Position numbers and translations under genes: made by a program. A stretch of DNA of 64,000 nucleotides from Bos javanicus (lineage: Eukaryota; Chordata; Mammalia; Artiodactyla; Bovidae): assembly GCF_032452875.1 (NCBI RefSeq), contig NC_083890.1:42654483-42718482 (forward strand), in the 5' to 3' direction. Position 1 is the stretch's first letter; each line of letters starts with the position of its first letter. The notes below the pieces were generated by a model that saw only the letters and a program-made list of their open reading frames with translations, ran no database searches and had not been told where the DNA came from. Positions 21,905-33,102 of the stretch are shown here, one piece after another.

Positions 21905-23260
21905 ACAACAAAACAGCTGGATCCTGAGTGACCCTACTGTTTTCTTGGGGGACAAAGAAGTTATGTCCACCTTTTACATTTTGATAGATTTCACCATACA
22001 TGAATCCCCAAACAGGCATTGTTCTGTGGTATCAGGGTGGTTTTGTCCCATGGTTGTCAGAAGTTTTATCCTCAGTAGCCCAGCTGAATCTGTGTTTCAA
22101 TCCTGCAGTTTTCACAAGTGTCACATCGCAAGGTGCCCCACGTGTCTGGGCTCTGCTGGGCCCTGCAGGCTGGTATTGAGGTTCTTCCTCCGAGGCTCTT
22201 ATTCAGGCAACTAATACCCCCCCACCCCCCCACCCCCCCCCCACCCCCACCTCTCCACCCCCAGACCACAGCAAAAGCAAGCTGCTAAGTGCACAGCAAC
22301 TTAGAGGGCCTTGCTGACTTAAAGATAGAACAAGGAAGTGAATAAATGAAATCTGAATTACTCCCCAAGTTCCATCTTGCCCAAAGCTATTCCATCAAAA
22401 TTATTTTTCTAATTTGCAAGTATTAGAAAGATTTTCAGATTTGAGCACCGTCTTCATTTATCCCTTTTTCTCTGTCTCTGTTGATTTTCAGAGAAATGCT
22501 TGCCTGAGAAAGCAGACAAGATGCTATCCAAGAGCAGACTCCCAGCCCTGCCATAACCTGGGCTTCGTTTAATGAGTCATACCTTCTAAGACACACAGAA
22601 GCTTACCAGGTAGCTCACATCTACTTCCTTGTCTTGTTTCTTTTAATTTTTTTTTGCCCTGTGACCTGCAGCTTTACCAAGAGCCTCGTCGACCCGATTT
22701 CCCGGAGAATGCAGCAATAGGATCCACACGGATGCTTGAGCTCTTGGTTTTCAGATGTAGGGGGAAAGAGAAGCTTATTCATCGACCTCTGTGGGCTCCA
22801 GGCTGCAGCAGGCTATTATTCAGGTTGATAAAAGCTTCCATTCCCTGGGGGGAAATCTCCTCGGTCCTGGCAACCATGACCCTGACTCAAGAGTGTAAGC
22901 GGAGCCCAGGCACACCTGTACCTCTGACAGATGAGCCAGGCACGGAAAAGCCTCTGCTGACAAGCTTATCGGACAGCGGACACCTGCAGAGGGGCCCACG
23001 CCCTTTTTCATGAGGCCTCTGACAGCAGTCCTGATCCAACAGGCCTGGCTGGGCACACGGTCAAAGAAAGATGACTTGAAGATTCACAAAGGAGCTGGAT
23101 TATGCCAAGGCCAGGCGTCATGCTTGGAAGGAAACACAACCCCCCCTTTCATCACACAGGCCCTTCTGGTTGGAAATCGTGGCGCACCCCCACTGGTTTG
23201 GTTCCAAATAAAATCCTAGCTCTGTCTCGGGGAAAGAAGGGTGGGAGCAAAGGCGATTTT
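21905..23260. other. Unique interval with a C-rich tract
   Basis: No recognised gene. The interval contains the C-rich tract described separately. 22640-23260 is repeat-free and relatively GC-rich. Confidence 0.4.
22215..22262. repeat. C-rich homopyrimidine-like tract (G4 potential on minus strand)
   Basis: A run of C stretches of 6-10 bases separated by single A or ACCT spacers. The complementary strand has several G runs of 4 or more within 50 bp. Confidence 0.85.
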
Positions 23261-23264
23261 GATT

Positions 23265-23455
23265 TATGAGGCCTACTAAGTGCCTGGACGGGAGTAAGAG
23301 CTTTATATTCAACACCCTGTTTGATCCTCCCAAGAACCCATGTGACAGAGGCACCGTTTCCGTTTATCCTGATTTCACAGACAAAATATCTGAGCTTGGA
23401 AAGGTTGTCACTTCGCAAGTCTGCACGTCTAATTAGCAGCCGGGCAGGATTTGAA
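23265..23455 (-). repeat. MIR SINE, antisense
   Basis: ctactaagtgcctggacggg, ttgatcctcccaagaaccca, gatttcacagacaaaatatc and gcagccgggcaggatttgaa follow antisense MIR order. Confidence 0.7.
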
Positions 23456-23773
23456 AAGGGTTCCCCCAGGGTTTTACGACCGTTGCCAGCTGTTCCCAAG
23501 CAAATCAACTCAGGAAACCCAAAGTCTGGGGGTTTGGGGCCCATTCATTCTGTTTTGGGTCCTTCATTAGTGGGACTCACATTGTTCCACGTTGGCTCCC
23601 TGAAAGGTCAACTTGCAGGCATGACCCTGTTTCCCAGAGCTCCGGGCAGATGGGCAGAACGACCCGGGATGACCTAAGTCGAAGCTGACTTTGCCTTTAG
23701 ACTCTGCCCCAGCCTGAACCAAAGTCACGTGATGCCCCCGGATCCTTTTAGAGACTCCTCAGTTTGTACTTGA

Positions 23774-24140
23774 ACACAGTGGTCCTCGACTGTGGGCAGT
23801 ATTGTGACCTAGGATGCATTTGGGGATGTCTGGTTGTCATAACTGGGAGGGGTGTGATACTGGCATCGAGAGGTGAGAGGCCAGGGCTGCCGCTGAGTGT
23901 CTTACAACGCACCAGACTGCCCCACAGGGAAGAATGTGGTAGTCGCTCAGTCATGTCAGACTCTCTGCAGCCCCGTGGACTGTAGCCTGCCAGGACCCCC
24001 GGTCCATGGGATTTCCCAGACAAGAATCCAGGAGTGGGCTGCCATTTCCTTCTCCAGGGGATCTTCTCGATCCAGGGATGGAACCCCACCCAGGGATCAG
24101 ACCAAAATGTCAGTGGTGCCAAGGCTGAGAAGTTGCTTTG
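23774..24140 (+). repeat. MER5-type DNA transposon (hAT-Charlie), split
   Basis: Left part 23774-23937 contains ctggttgtcataactgggag, ggtgtgatactggcatcgag and cttacaacgcaccagactgc. Right part about 24100-24140 (aaaatgtcagtggtgccaag, gctgagaag) completes the element after the SINE. A non-autonomous DNA transposon relic. Confidence 0.75.
23938..24097 (-). mobile_element. Bov-tA SINE, head truncated
   Basis: Antisense copy from gtagtcgctcagtcatgtca to gatccagggatggaaccccac. The tRNA-derived head is absent. It lies inside the MER5 relic. Confidence 0.85.
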
Positions 24141-24144
24141 AAAT

Positions 24145-24590
24145 TTGACCCTGCCAGACACGGGAGGCTCTTAGCAAGTGACTGGCACACAGCAATCAGG
24201 GGCTGATGAAGCGTTACTCCACGATGGCTGAGTGGCCAGTCCTTGGCAGATGGTTCTGGGGGCAGGGAGGAGCTGGATCCTCCCTCCCCGAAGTGACCGC
24301 AAGGTCACTGGAGCCAGGCCACTGCAGAAGCTGGCCATCCATCGCTGCCCCAACACTAGCTATCTCCACAGCATGTGCAACGCCTTACGAACCCATACAT
24401 TCATTGAAGGGTTTTCTTCTTGTTTTTGAAAGACAAGGCAAGCGAGGTGACGACAACCCAACAGTGGGTGGCAGGAACTGGTTTATTGGGAAGATGTTTA
24501 TGGAGCCTGAACTCCCAAGAGTCTGGCAGACGTGGAGGTGGGGTGCAGCTCTAAGTTCAGGGCTGCCCAGGAGAAAGAGGGCACAGTCAC
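24145..24590. other. Unique interval, no gene recognised
   Basis: No repeat or gene that I can name. Confidence 0.35.
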
Positions 24591-24597
24591 TGGGGTT

Positions 24598-24760
24598 AGA
24601 ACTGGCTTTTGACTCACAGCTCGACCCCTTCTCGGAGCTGCCATCTCCTAGTGTGTAAAACAAGAGTCGTAATTCTTACTTTCCTGGGCTGGTGTGAGAA
24701 TTAATTGGAATAATGAATGCAAAGTGCCTAACACGGCAGGTGGCAGAATAGACACTTAAG
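24598..24760 (+). repeat. MIR SINE, degraded
   Basis: gactcacagctcgacccctt, a tgtgtaaaacaagagtcgta block, ggctggtgtgagaattaatt and caaagtgcctaacacggcag in sense MIR order. Confidence 0.65.
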
Positions 24761-25089
24761 CGGTCCTGTGATTAGGGAAAGATTAGGACAGGCTGGCCTT
24801 GGAGGGTTGCCCGGGGCGCGGCCTGTTTGTTACAATAGTGACCTGCGTGCTGTTCGGAGGGCGTTGTCACCACACACCAGGGCACCCTGTGTGGTTCGCT
24901 TGGTACCGTGGGTTGGAATGTCTTCTCCAGGGCTGCCTGGGGGTTCTCAGGATGGCAGTCGGGCCAGCCTTGCTGAGGTTCGTTTTGAGGACTGGAAAAC
25001 TCCTACCCCGCCAGAGGGAGTGGTCGTAACCCTCTTCTCCTGTTACCATTGCAGGAGGCGGCTGTAGAAGGTAGCATGTGACTCGGAGT

Positions 25090-25215
25090 CCTGCCCACGT
25101 CTGCCACTAATGCCACCTTGAGTGGGTGACTTGCACTGCTTGAACCCTGGTTTCCTTCCCTCCAAAGTGGATAATACCAGCTACTTCATGGTACTTACAT
25201 GAACATTCAGGGCGA
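25090..25215 (+). repeat. MIR SINE, degraded
   Basis: cgtctgccactaatgccacc, tgagtgggtgacttgcactg and ctggtttccttccctccaaa, then gtggataataccagctactt: sense MIR core. Confidence 0.65.
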
Positions 25216-25261
25216 TGATGAAGGTGGTAATGACAAGAATAGATAATCAGTAGGGAAATAA

Positions 25262-25398
25262 CTGGAGAAGGCAATGGCACCCCACTCCAGTACTCTTGCC
25301 TGCCAAATCCCATGGACGGAGGAGCCTGGTGGGCTGCAGTCCACGGGGTCGTTAGGAGTCAGACACGACTAAAGCAACTTAGCAGCAGCAGCAGCAGC
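25262..25398 (+). mobile_element. Single-monomer Bov-A SINE with 10-bp TSD
   Basis: Only one Bov-A monomer is present (ctggagaaggcaatggcacc ... taaagcaacttagcagcagc), ending in (CAG)n. Perfect TSD agggaaataa at 25252-25261 and 25399-25408. Confidence 0.92.
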
Positions 25399-25409
25399 AG
25401 GGAAATAAA

Positions 25410-26725
25410 TGGCCAGAGTGGGAACTTGAAAGAGTCCATTGGTTTGTTTTGATTTTATGATTTTCTTAAAGAATAGCTAAATTTATCACGAAAGCGAGGC
25501 TTTGCCTCAGTGGTTCTACTTCACCTGCCTGAACACTCCCCCGTCGCACATGACTTGGTCCTCCCCGGGGTGGGCTTGCCACCTCCCGTTCTTTCCCTAC
25601 TTGGGACCGCCTCTACACCCGGCCACCAGTGAACTACTCAGAGCAGGCTTCTTTCTCTTCCCACGCAAATCCTCTTCCTCTCCTGAAGGACGGTGCCAGG
25701 CCCACTTCTGGTCGCCCACCTTCCCCGAGAGCTGCAGCTGCTATCCCCCACCCCGAGTATCAGAGAATGGCCACTGTATCAGCGGAAGCACCACCCCTCA
25801 CGAAGGGCTGAGAGAAGAGTCTGTGGGCTCGGACTTTGCTCAGTGTCTACCTCTGCGGAGGGCTCCCAAAAGAGGGAGTTAGCGCTCCTTCTTCACATGC
25901 CACTTCCTTTCTGGACTATTTGCCCAAATTTCAATGTGTTTTCTTACTATCAAATACTACTTAATAGAGCTACGTGTGCCTCCGTAGCTTTTCTTCCTCT
26001 AAGCCTCAGGGGTCATGTGATATTTGACTGTGTGTCTCCAGATTTTAACAATGAGTCAGAAATAGTGTAGACAAACTTAGTGAACCCTGATGCACAAAGG
26101 AACCAGTTATTTTTTTGTTGTTGTTTTTTTTGTTTTTCTCCTTTGAACTAATGGTTTTTGCCTCTCCTCTCCACCACCAAATTGCTCATCTCATGAAGGT
26201 CTGAGAAGACCACTGAAGCTGTGGATGGGACGACATCCACCAGGCTTCCTCACGGGACCCCTGGAATCACACTCAGATCTCTGGCCTCTGCGGTCCGCCC
26301 GGCAGAATCCTGATCATGGGCACACGTCACTGTGGTCACAAGGGCAGAGAAGGAGGCCCTCTCTTTCTTCTCCTGCACACTCCCTGGACTGAGGGATGCT
26401 CAGCCTTCTAGATGTGCACTTTTTTCTACCGGCCAATCCCTAGGCTGTGTGCCACCGACCTCCAGGGTCTTGTCCTGGTTGCCTCTCGCCCCATTTAACC
26501 TCTCTGCTACTCATCGGAGAACTTCATGCTGGCTTCTATGAGGCTTCAACTGGTTCTATTTACTTGTTTGTTTTGTTTTTCTTTTGGCTTTTTTTTTTAA
26601 AAGAGCATTCTCCCTGATGGAGGATGGACTCTCAGAGGCAGGCACTGATCTTGACACCGTCTCCTTCCCAGCAGGGCCGGCAGATACCCCACCAAGGGCT
26701 GCAGGATCCAAGCCATCAAACACAC
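25410..26725. other. Unique interval, no gene recognised
   Basis: T-rich tracts lie at about 26107-26140 and 26560-26600. The open frame at 25502-25882 has no recognised domain. Confidence 0.4.
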
Positions 26726-26727
26726 GG

Positions 26728-26905
26728 GCATGCGGTGTCGCTTCAGTCGTGTCCGAGTCTGTGTGACCCCGTGAACTGTACTCTGCCTGGCTCCTCTGTC
26801 CATGGGATTCTCCAGGCAGGAATACTGGAGTAGGGTGCCATGCCCTCCTCCGGGGGATCGTCTCCTGCATTGGCAGGCAGGCTCTTCACCACTAGTGCCA
26901 TTCTA
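26728..26905 (-). mobile_element. Bov-tA SINE with internal deletion
   Basis: Antisense copy (gtgtcgcttcagtcgtgtcc to gctcttcaccactagtgcca). The segment between the ggggatc block and tctcctgcattgg is shortened, removing the B-box equivalent. Confidence 0.86.
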
Positions 26906-26992
26906 ATGCATCTTCCTCCACGCATACCCTGATGACAAAGACCAGAGTGTGGCAAAATAATCCAGAGTGGGGATTTTCAAAACAGAAAAGAA

Positions 26993-27042
26993 AAATCAGG
27001 TGAACTGAAAAGAAAAAAAAAAATCAGGTGAACTGAAAAGAA
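26993..27042. repeat. Two-copy tandem duplication, 28-bp period
   Basis: aaatcaggtgaactgaaaag occurs at 26993 and again at 27021, separated by an A run. Confidence 0.85.
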
Positions 27043-27240
27043 GAGGATGGCAGGCCTAGGATGAAAACACCGACTGACAACCACCCCACCTGCCCCTCCA
27101 GCTCCCAGTGAAAAGAAACCAAAGCCAGGGGATTCACTTCAATTGCTCTTCTGGCCCGAAATGGCTCCCTCCCCCAGGCCCGAAGGAAAATTCAATTAAA
27201 GGGTCCATCTGCGAGGCAGCAGCTGAAGAGGAATGACTGT

Positions 27241-27940
27241 GGGGAGGCCCGCATTTTCATCAAAAAGAGCCCAGGCCCTTCTCTCCGCCCCGCCCCCACG
27301 CCCCCTCTCCCTCTCACTTAGGAGGCCCGCCCCTCACCCCTAAAACCGCAATTCTCTCCAATTAGGTGGCTCAGAGAAGTGGCTTTCATCTGCTCCTTTC
27401 AAATGCATACACGTTAAAGACTCATCCCACAGAGTCGGGGCTCCCGCCGCAGGGAGAGAGGGAGAAAGCCCACAAAAGGAGCCCACGGAAGTTGGGGAGC
27501 AGAAGCCTCCGTCCCCAATTATTCTGTAGTGGCCGGCCCGCTGCTGCGGGTGGTTCGGCAGGCTACTACCAGCCGAAAGGCGGGATTCGATGGGGAAAAA
27601 TAAATACACAGAAATCACAACCAGGCAAGCTCTCTGGGCTTCAGCGAGAAGCCAGGGGAAAAGGCAGAAGGGAAGCGTTAAATGGAGTGACCTCCCGAAT
27701 GAGCCTTGACCCTCCGGAGCCTGCGCGCACCTGGGGCGCCTCTCTGCCTCCCTGTCTCTTTGGGCTAGCAGGGAGTGGGCCAGGCTGCCGGCTGCGGAGA
27801 CCCGGAGAAGCCCACCGCCCCCTGGCTGCATGCTGTTCTGCCGGAGATGAGAAAGGAGGGTCTGCGGACATAGTGCCTCTTCCGTCTCCCGCGCTCCTTG
27901 CAAAACAAGCAATGCTTACGACAGCGTCTTGACTCACAGA
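27241..27940. promoter_or_regulatory. CpG-rich, repeat-free island
   Basis: By hand I count about 37 CpG dinucleotides in these 700 bp, far denser than the surrounding sequence. No interspersed repeat is recognised here. It includes GC-box-like strings (ccgccccgcccccacgcccc, 27285-27304). Long overlapping open frames on both strands (27366-27932 plus; 27912-27340 minus) are a by-product of GC content and have no domain I recognise. It could be an unannotated promoter, an lncRNA start or a conserved enhancer. The sequence does not decide which. Confidence 0.5.
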
Positions 27941-28289
27941 CCCCACAAAGGCCCCTCAGCCCTGCACCCAGCCTTGTGCTCTGGTCCTTCAAAGGACCCC
28001 TTCTTTACCTTAGGGTCTCCTTGGGCCTCCTTCCTGCCTCCCTCCACTTCCTCCTGATTATTTTTGATTAGGGGCACAGGGAAGAGGGCGGCTCACTGTT
28101 TGCCTCTGTCTCCTCCAGTGACAGAAGGAGGGATGGTTTTAACGTGGAGGGGAGTTGACTTATTAATGCAGGCCCGACACAAGGCAGGGCGCGTGGGGTC
28201 CTGACACGTGGCTGAGAAATGGTATCCGTGTTCTTGCGCCGGGGCCAGGGACCAAAGACCCTGGGGCTGGGGATTCAGAGCACAGAAAG

Positions 28290-28575
28290 GCGTGTTCTCA
28301 CAGTTCTGGAAGGCTCACCTGGGATCTTGCTGTGGGCAAGTCTGGTTTTGGTCCGAGGCCTCTGTCCTGGCTTGAAGATGCCATTTTCTCCCGTGGTCCT
28401 TCCCCTGTGCCTTTCTGTGTCCTGACCCCTTCCTGTCTGGATGCCAGTCATGTAGCAGGAAGGCCCCCCTACTGCTTAATGACCTCTCTAAGTATGGCCA
28501 CATTCTGAGGTACTGGGGGTCAGAACATCGACACAAGAAATAAGCGAAACACAGTGCCACCCATAACAGTACATC
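28290..28575 (-). mobile_element. MaLR-type LTR, antisense
   Basis: gttctcacagttctggaagg, ccgaggcctctgtcctggct, cattctgaggtactgggggt and the terminal acccataaca match an antisense MaLR LTR. BovB follows directly on its right edge. Confidence 0.7.
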
Positions 28576-28578
28576 TTG

Positions 28579-29405
28579 GTTCAGTTCAGTTCAGTCGCTC
28601 AGTTGTGTCCAACTCTTTGCGACCCCATGAATCGCAGCACGCCAGGCCTCCCTGTCCATCACCAACTCCCGGAGTTCACTCAGACTCACGTCCATTGAGT
28701 CAGTGATGCCATCCAGCCATCTCATCCTCTGTCGTCCCCTTCTCCTCCTGCCCCCAATCCCTCCCAGCATCAGAGTCTTTTCCAATGAGTCAACTCTTTG
28801 CATGAGGTGGCCAAAGTACTGGAGTTTCAACTTTAGCATCATTCCTTCCAAAGAAATCCCAGGGCTGATCTCCTTCAGAATGGACTGGTCGGATCTCCTT
28901 GCAGTCCAAGGGACTCTCAAGAGTCTTCTCCAGCACCACAGTTCAAAAGCATCAATTCTTCGGCGCTCAGCCTTCTTCACAGTCCAACTCTCACATCCAT
29001 TCATGACCACAGGAAAAACCATAGCCTTAACTAGATGGACCTTTGTTGGCAAAGTAATGTCTCTGCTTTTGAATATGCTGTCTAGGTTGGTCATAACTTT
29101 CCTTCCAAGGAATAAGCGTCTTTTAATTTCATGGCTGCAGTCACCATCTGCAGTGATTTTGGAGCCCAGAAAAATAAAGTCTGACACTGTTTCCACTGTT
29201 TCCCCATCTATTTCCCATGAAGTGATGGGACCGGATGCCGTGATCTTCGTTTTCTGAATGCTGAGCTTTAAGCCAACTTTTTCACTCTCTACTTTCACCT
29301 TCATCAAGAGGCTTTTGAGTTCCTCTTCACTTTCTGCCATAAGGGTGGCGTCATCTGCATATCTGAGGTTACTGAGATTTCTCCCGGCAATCTTGATTCC
29401 AGCTT
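28579..29405 (-). mobile_element. BovB 3' fragment with open RT C-terminal frame
   Basis: 5'-truncated BovB. Translation from 29405 down to the stop near 28591 is uninterrupted for about 270 codons: the RT catalytic box YADD in LRYADDATLM, then SWEIDGETVETVSD, CESWTVKKAE and the usual C-terminal GRQRMRWLDGITDSMD block. Upstream domains (endonuclease, RT fingers and palm motif A) are absent, so no functional enzyme is encoded. It is among the least decayed BovB copies in the window. Confidence 0.92.
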
Positions 29406-29505
29406 GGTAGTTCTGCCTAAAAATGCCCCTGTGATTGCCCAATTTAGTTGTTTCACCTCAGGATTTGTAGGACTTTAAGGAGATATCAGCTTTACAAAGG
29501 ACCAG

Positions 29506-29708
29506 GCCTTCCCTGCTGGCTCAGATAGTAAAGAATCCACCTGCAGTGTGGGAGACCTGGGTTTGATCCCTGGGTTGGGAAGATCCCCTGGAGGAAGGTA
29601 TGGCAACCCACCCCACTGTTCTTGCCTGGAGAATCCCCATGGACAGAGGAGCCTAGCGGGCTGCAGTCCATGGGGTGACAAAGAATTGGACAGGACTGAG
29701 AGACTAAG
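29506..29708 (+). mobile_element. Bov-tA SINE
   Basis: Sense copy: ggccttccctgctggctcag head, B-box-like gggtttgatccctg, Bov-A body, tail gactgagagactaagg. Confidence 0.88.
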
Positions 29709-29709
29709 G

Positions 29710-30760
29710 ACACGAGAGACCTTCTCAGAACAGGCCTCCACGAGCTGGTGTTAGCATCCTGTTTTATTTAGTGTAGCATAGAGTTGGGGACACCATGAGG
29801 ACTATTATGTAGAATTGGATCAGAGAGATTCTGTCATACAAACACCATTCATTTGATCGGGACAGAGTCTGGAAAGCCTACTTCTTTTTGTAAGTGGTTA
29901 ATAGATCACACCCCCCACCTCTCACCACACACACACAAATGGAGCATCCTTAGCTCCCTGTCCTGGTTCCTATCAGTCAGGGCCCACCAACCTCACCAGA
30001 TCCCCATCATTCTTCACACGTGGTCTCACTCCAAACCTGCACATGTCTGTCTTTCCCTCTTGTTGAAACGTCCTTTGCCTTCTTCATCTGCAGAGCATCA
30101 CGGAAGGAGAAGAGGATAGGTAGTTTTATCAAGTCGTCTGACTTCTCTCCTGGGCGAGGTGATCCTCGTAGATACAAGCCGTTGGATGCTGCTGGGCCAG
30201 GCCCTTCCCCGTTCCCTCTTCTCTGCCCCCTGTCACGGAGGACACGCTAAGTGCGGGGAGCACGGAAGATGCACTCCACACCAGAGACACACGTCCACGA
30301 GTTCTTAGTCCCTGTCTCCAGGCAGAGCTCTTCTCAGGCATCTCAGGAAAGCTTTTTGTGTGTGTGTGTCTGGCTTCTTTTAAGAGCCCAAACCGCACAA
30401 GCTATAAATCAACTTAATCCGCCTTGTCCAGTTATGTGCTATACTTTCAATTAGAGGCTGGCCTGGGCAGAATTAAACCCTTTCATTCTCCCAAGAGTGT
30501 GGATGTCACAGTGTCCCAGGGAATGCCCTGTCCATCCTTCCACATGCCATCTTCTCTCTTTTGATGGTGATGGGGAGGTGGGCATTGCAGACATTCCTCT
30601 GATGACCTTGAACTTCAGCATCTGGCTCACTCTCCTCTTCCCACACCCTGGGCCTCAGGCTCCTCCCACGAGACGGGGCAGTAGGATGACTATAGACGCA
30701 AGCTCTCTTTCAGACTGCCTGTGCTTAAACCTGATTCTGTATTTTTAACTTTTGTTTCTT
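29710..30760. other. Unique interval, no gene recognised
   Basis: A short (tg)n run lies at about 30356-30369. Nothing else recognised. Confidence 0.4.
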
Positions 30761-30764
30761 TTGC

Positions 30765-30882
30765 ACAAAAATGTTCACTGCAACTTTATTCATAATCCCA
30801 AACTACGCTGAAGTCCATCAGCAGAAGAATGGATAAAAAAATTATGGTATATTCATACAATTGAAAATTACTACGTGATCAA
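30765..30882 (+). repeat. Old L1M-type fragment
   Basis: cactgcaactttattcataa, gaagtccatcagcagaagaa, tggataaaaaaattatggta and ttcatacaattgaaaattac in L1 3' order. Confidence 0.65.
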
Positions 30883-31010
30883 ATGGAGAAGGGAATGGCA
30901 AGCCACTCCAGTGTTCTTGCCTGGGAAACCCCATGGACACCCGGGGAGCCTGGTGGGCTGCAGTCCATAGGGTCGTACAAGCTGGACACGACTGAGCGAC
31001 TAAACACCAA
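30883..31010 (+). mobile_element. Bov-A-type monomer (headless Bov-tA/Bov-A)
   Basis: Only the body is present (ggagaagggaatggcaagcc ... acacgactgagcgactaaac), inserted at the end of the L1M relic. Confidence 0.82.
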
Positions 31011-31024
31011 CAAGCAACCTAAAG

Positions 31025-31247
31025 GTTACGCTAGTGGTAAAGAACCCGCCTGCCAATGCAGGAGATGTAGAGGCAGGGATTCGATCCTGTCCTTGGGTCG
31101 GGAAGATCCCCTAAAGGAGGGAATGGCATCCCACTCCAGTGTTCCTGCCTGGAGAATTCCATGGACAAAGGAAGCTGGCAGGCTGCAGTCCACAGGGTTG
31201 CACAGAGTCGGAGAGGACTGAAGTGACTTAGCACACACACGCAAGTG
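31025..31247 (+). mobile_element. Bov-tA SINE, 5' truncated, with TSD
   Basis: Sense copy beginning within the head (gttacgctagtggtaaagaa). Flanked by acctaaag at 31017-31024 and 31248-31255 (8 bp). Confidence 0.85.
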
Positions 31248-31347
31248 ACCTAAAGAGAAAAATGAAAACATTCGAAAACATGAGTAAATCCTAAACCCAT
31301 TTTTGTCATGCTAAAAACATTACGACCTTTATTCTTTCGTTTAACCT

Positions 31348-31450
31348 CAGGAAATGGCAACTCACTCCAATATTCTTGCCTGGAAAATCCCAAAAGCCTG
31401 GCAGCCTGCAGTCCATGGGATTGCAAAGAGTCGGACATCACTGAGCATGC
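31348..31450 (+). mobile_element. Bov-A-type fragment
   Basis: aggaaatggcaactcactcc ... gagtcggacatcactgagca; an internal deletion follows aaaatccca. Confidence 0.78.
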
Positions 31451-31454
31451 ACAC

Positions 31455-33089
31455 ATGGAAGGCTCATCTATAAAACGAGGATGATGAGAAACTCCTTTTA
31501 GAATAGCGATTGCAATTGAGCACATGTTCTGTGAGTCCTGGTGAGACTCCTAGGTCCCAGATGACTTCAAGGCCTTTTGAATTTGAGGAGTGGGGGAGTC
31601 GTGAGGTTGTACGAGTTGACTGAGAGAAGGACAACTAGGAGAAATGGGGTGCCTGCCCCTCACCTGGACATGTGGACCAGTTTGCAGACTTGATGAAAGG
31701 AGGGCATGGAAACCTACGGAGCTGTTCTGACGCAAGACGTTATGCTCTGGGCCTGGAAACAGCCAGAGCCTGGGAAGGAAACTTTTCAGGCCACTTTTGC
31801 ATTGTTGTCTGTATTTTGATGGCTGCTCGAAGACGACCAGCTTTGGGAGTATGAGGAGACGGAAGGCTTGACAAGAATATCAGTCACCTGCTGTTGGCCC
31901 ATCGTGGTGAGGCGGGGGACAATCCCTCAAGACACTTTGTAAGGCAGAGTGTCACGGAGAATGGGAGACGAGGGACAAAGAGGCAGGTCTGTCAGGGACC
32001 CTGAGCCCGCGGACATATTGGAGAAAAGCCCTGAAGGGTCTGGCATTCCTGTTAACCCTATCTGATTCGGGGGTTAACAAAGGCTAACATGCTGGATTTT
32101 GAACGTAGAAACTCTGGAATTCTAGGCTGCTTGAGTGACGTGTATTTCTGGTGACACAACCTCCACCCCCCCATCCCCAATCCTCATGTTGGAGACAGGA
32201 CAGACTGCCTGTTGTGGCTGGGAGTTTAGACTAAGAAGAAAAGAGGAAGGATGTGCTAACTCCTTACTCCATTACCCCTGCTCTGCCTGTCATCTGGGAC
32301 CCTGACCTTCAGTGTCCGCCGCTCTGTTCTTTGCTAATGTCCCTTCCTCCTCCCTCCATAATTAGAACAAAAGACAAATCAAGGTAAGGAGTAGGGACCC
32401 TCACTGCCACTCAGGACCCACACTTTACCTGATGGAAGATGAGACTCAGAGCTCCCATTCATTCACCTCCAGTGTTTTGAGTAATTGGCACAATGGCTTT
32501 AAAATGCAGGAGGTAATGAAAATATACTAATAACTCCAAAACACGCTGGACCTAGGGCTTTGTCATCTTGCATTCAACCTCCATTCACCAATTTTACTCT
32601 TAACTTTCAAGACTTTCATTTCAGGAAACACACAGTGAGCGCTTGCTGGATGCCAGAAACTGTGCTGAGCTGGTTTTTTAAACAAGCAGTTTATGTAACT
32701 AAGTTGTCTTTCTCCACCACTACCTGCCAGCGCATTCAATCCAGCAGAGGCGTTGTTACACGTGACCTGACGGAGGAGGAGATGTTAAGTTTGTAAAACA
32801 GGGAGGAAAAATAAAAGCATGTGAAACGAGATCTTTATGTCCTATGGTGAGTTCTTAGGCCTGAGCATGTGAGAGCTGTGAGTGTGAGCACTGCCTGTGT
32901 GTGTGTTTTTGATTGACACATAATGTGCGCCTAGTGAAAGGCACAGGGCAGAACGGCGTGAGTTTCCACGAACGATGCAGCCAGGTAACCCACACCCTGT
33001 GAAGCCAGAGAACTTCACTTTGGTCACCCCAGGATGTTTCCCAGTGCCCCTCTTCAACCAACACTCACCATGTTTATTTTTAAGATTTC
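31455..33089. other. Unique interval, no gene recognised
   Basis: A weak MIR-like antisense resemblance near 32620-32690 (gcttgctggatgccagaaac). No gene recognised. Confidence 0.4.
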
Positions 33090-33102
33090 TGAAATATCCT
33101 TA

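Noticed and set aside
27340..27932. Overlapping ~190-codon open frames on both strands as genes
   Set aside because: They are mirror frames caused by high GC, with no domain, splice signals or start context that I can support.
28565..29415. TSD for the 28.6-kb BovB
   Set aside because: Only a weak cttgg match is visible on the two sides, too short to claim.
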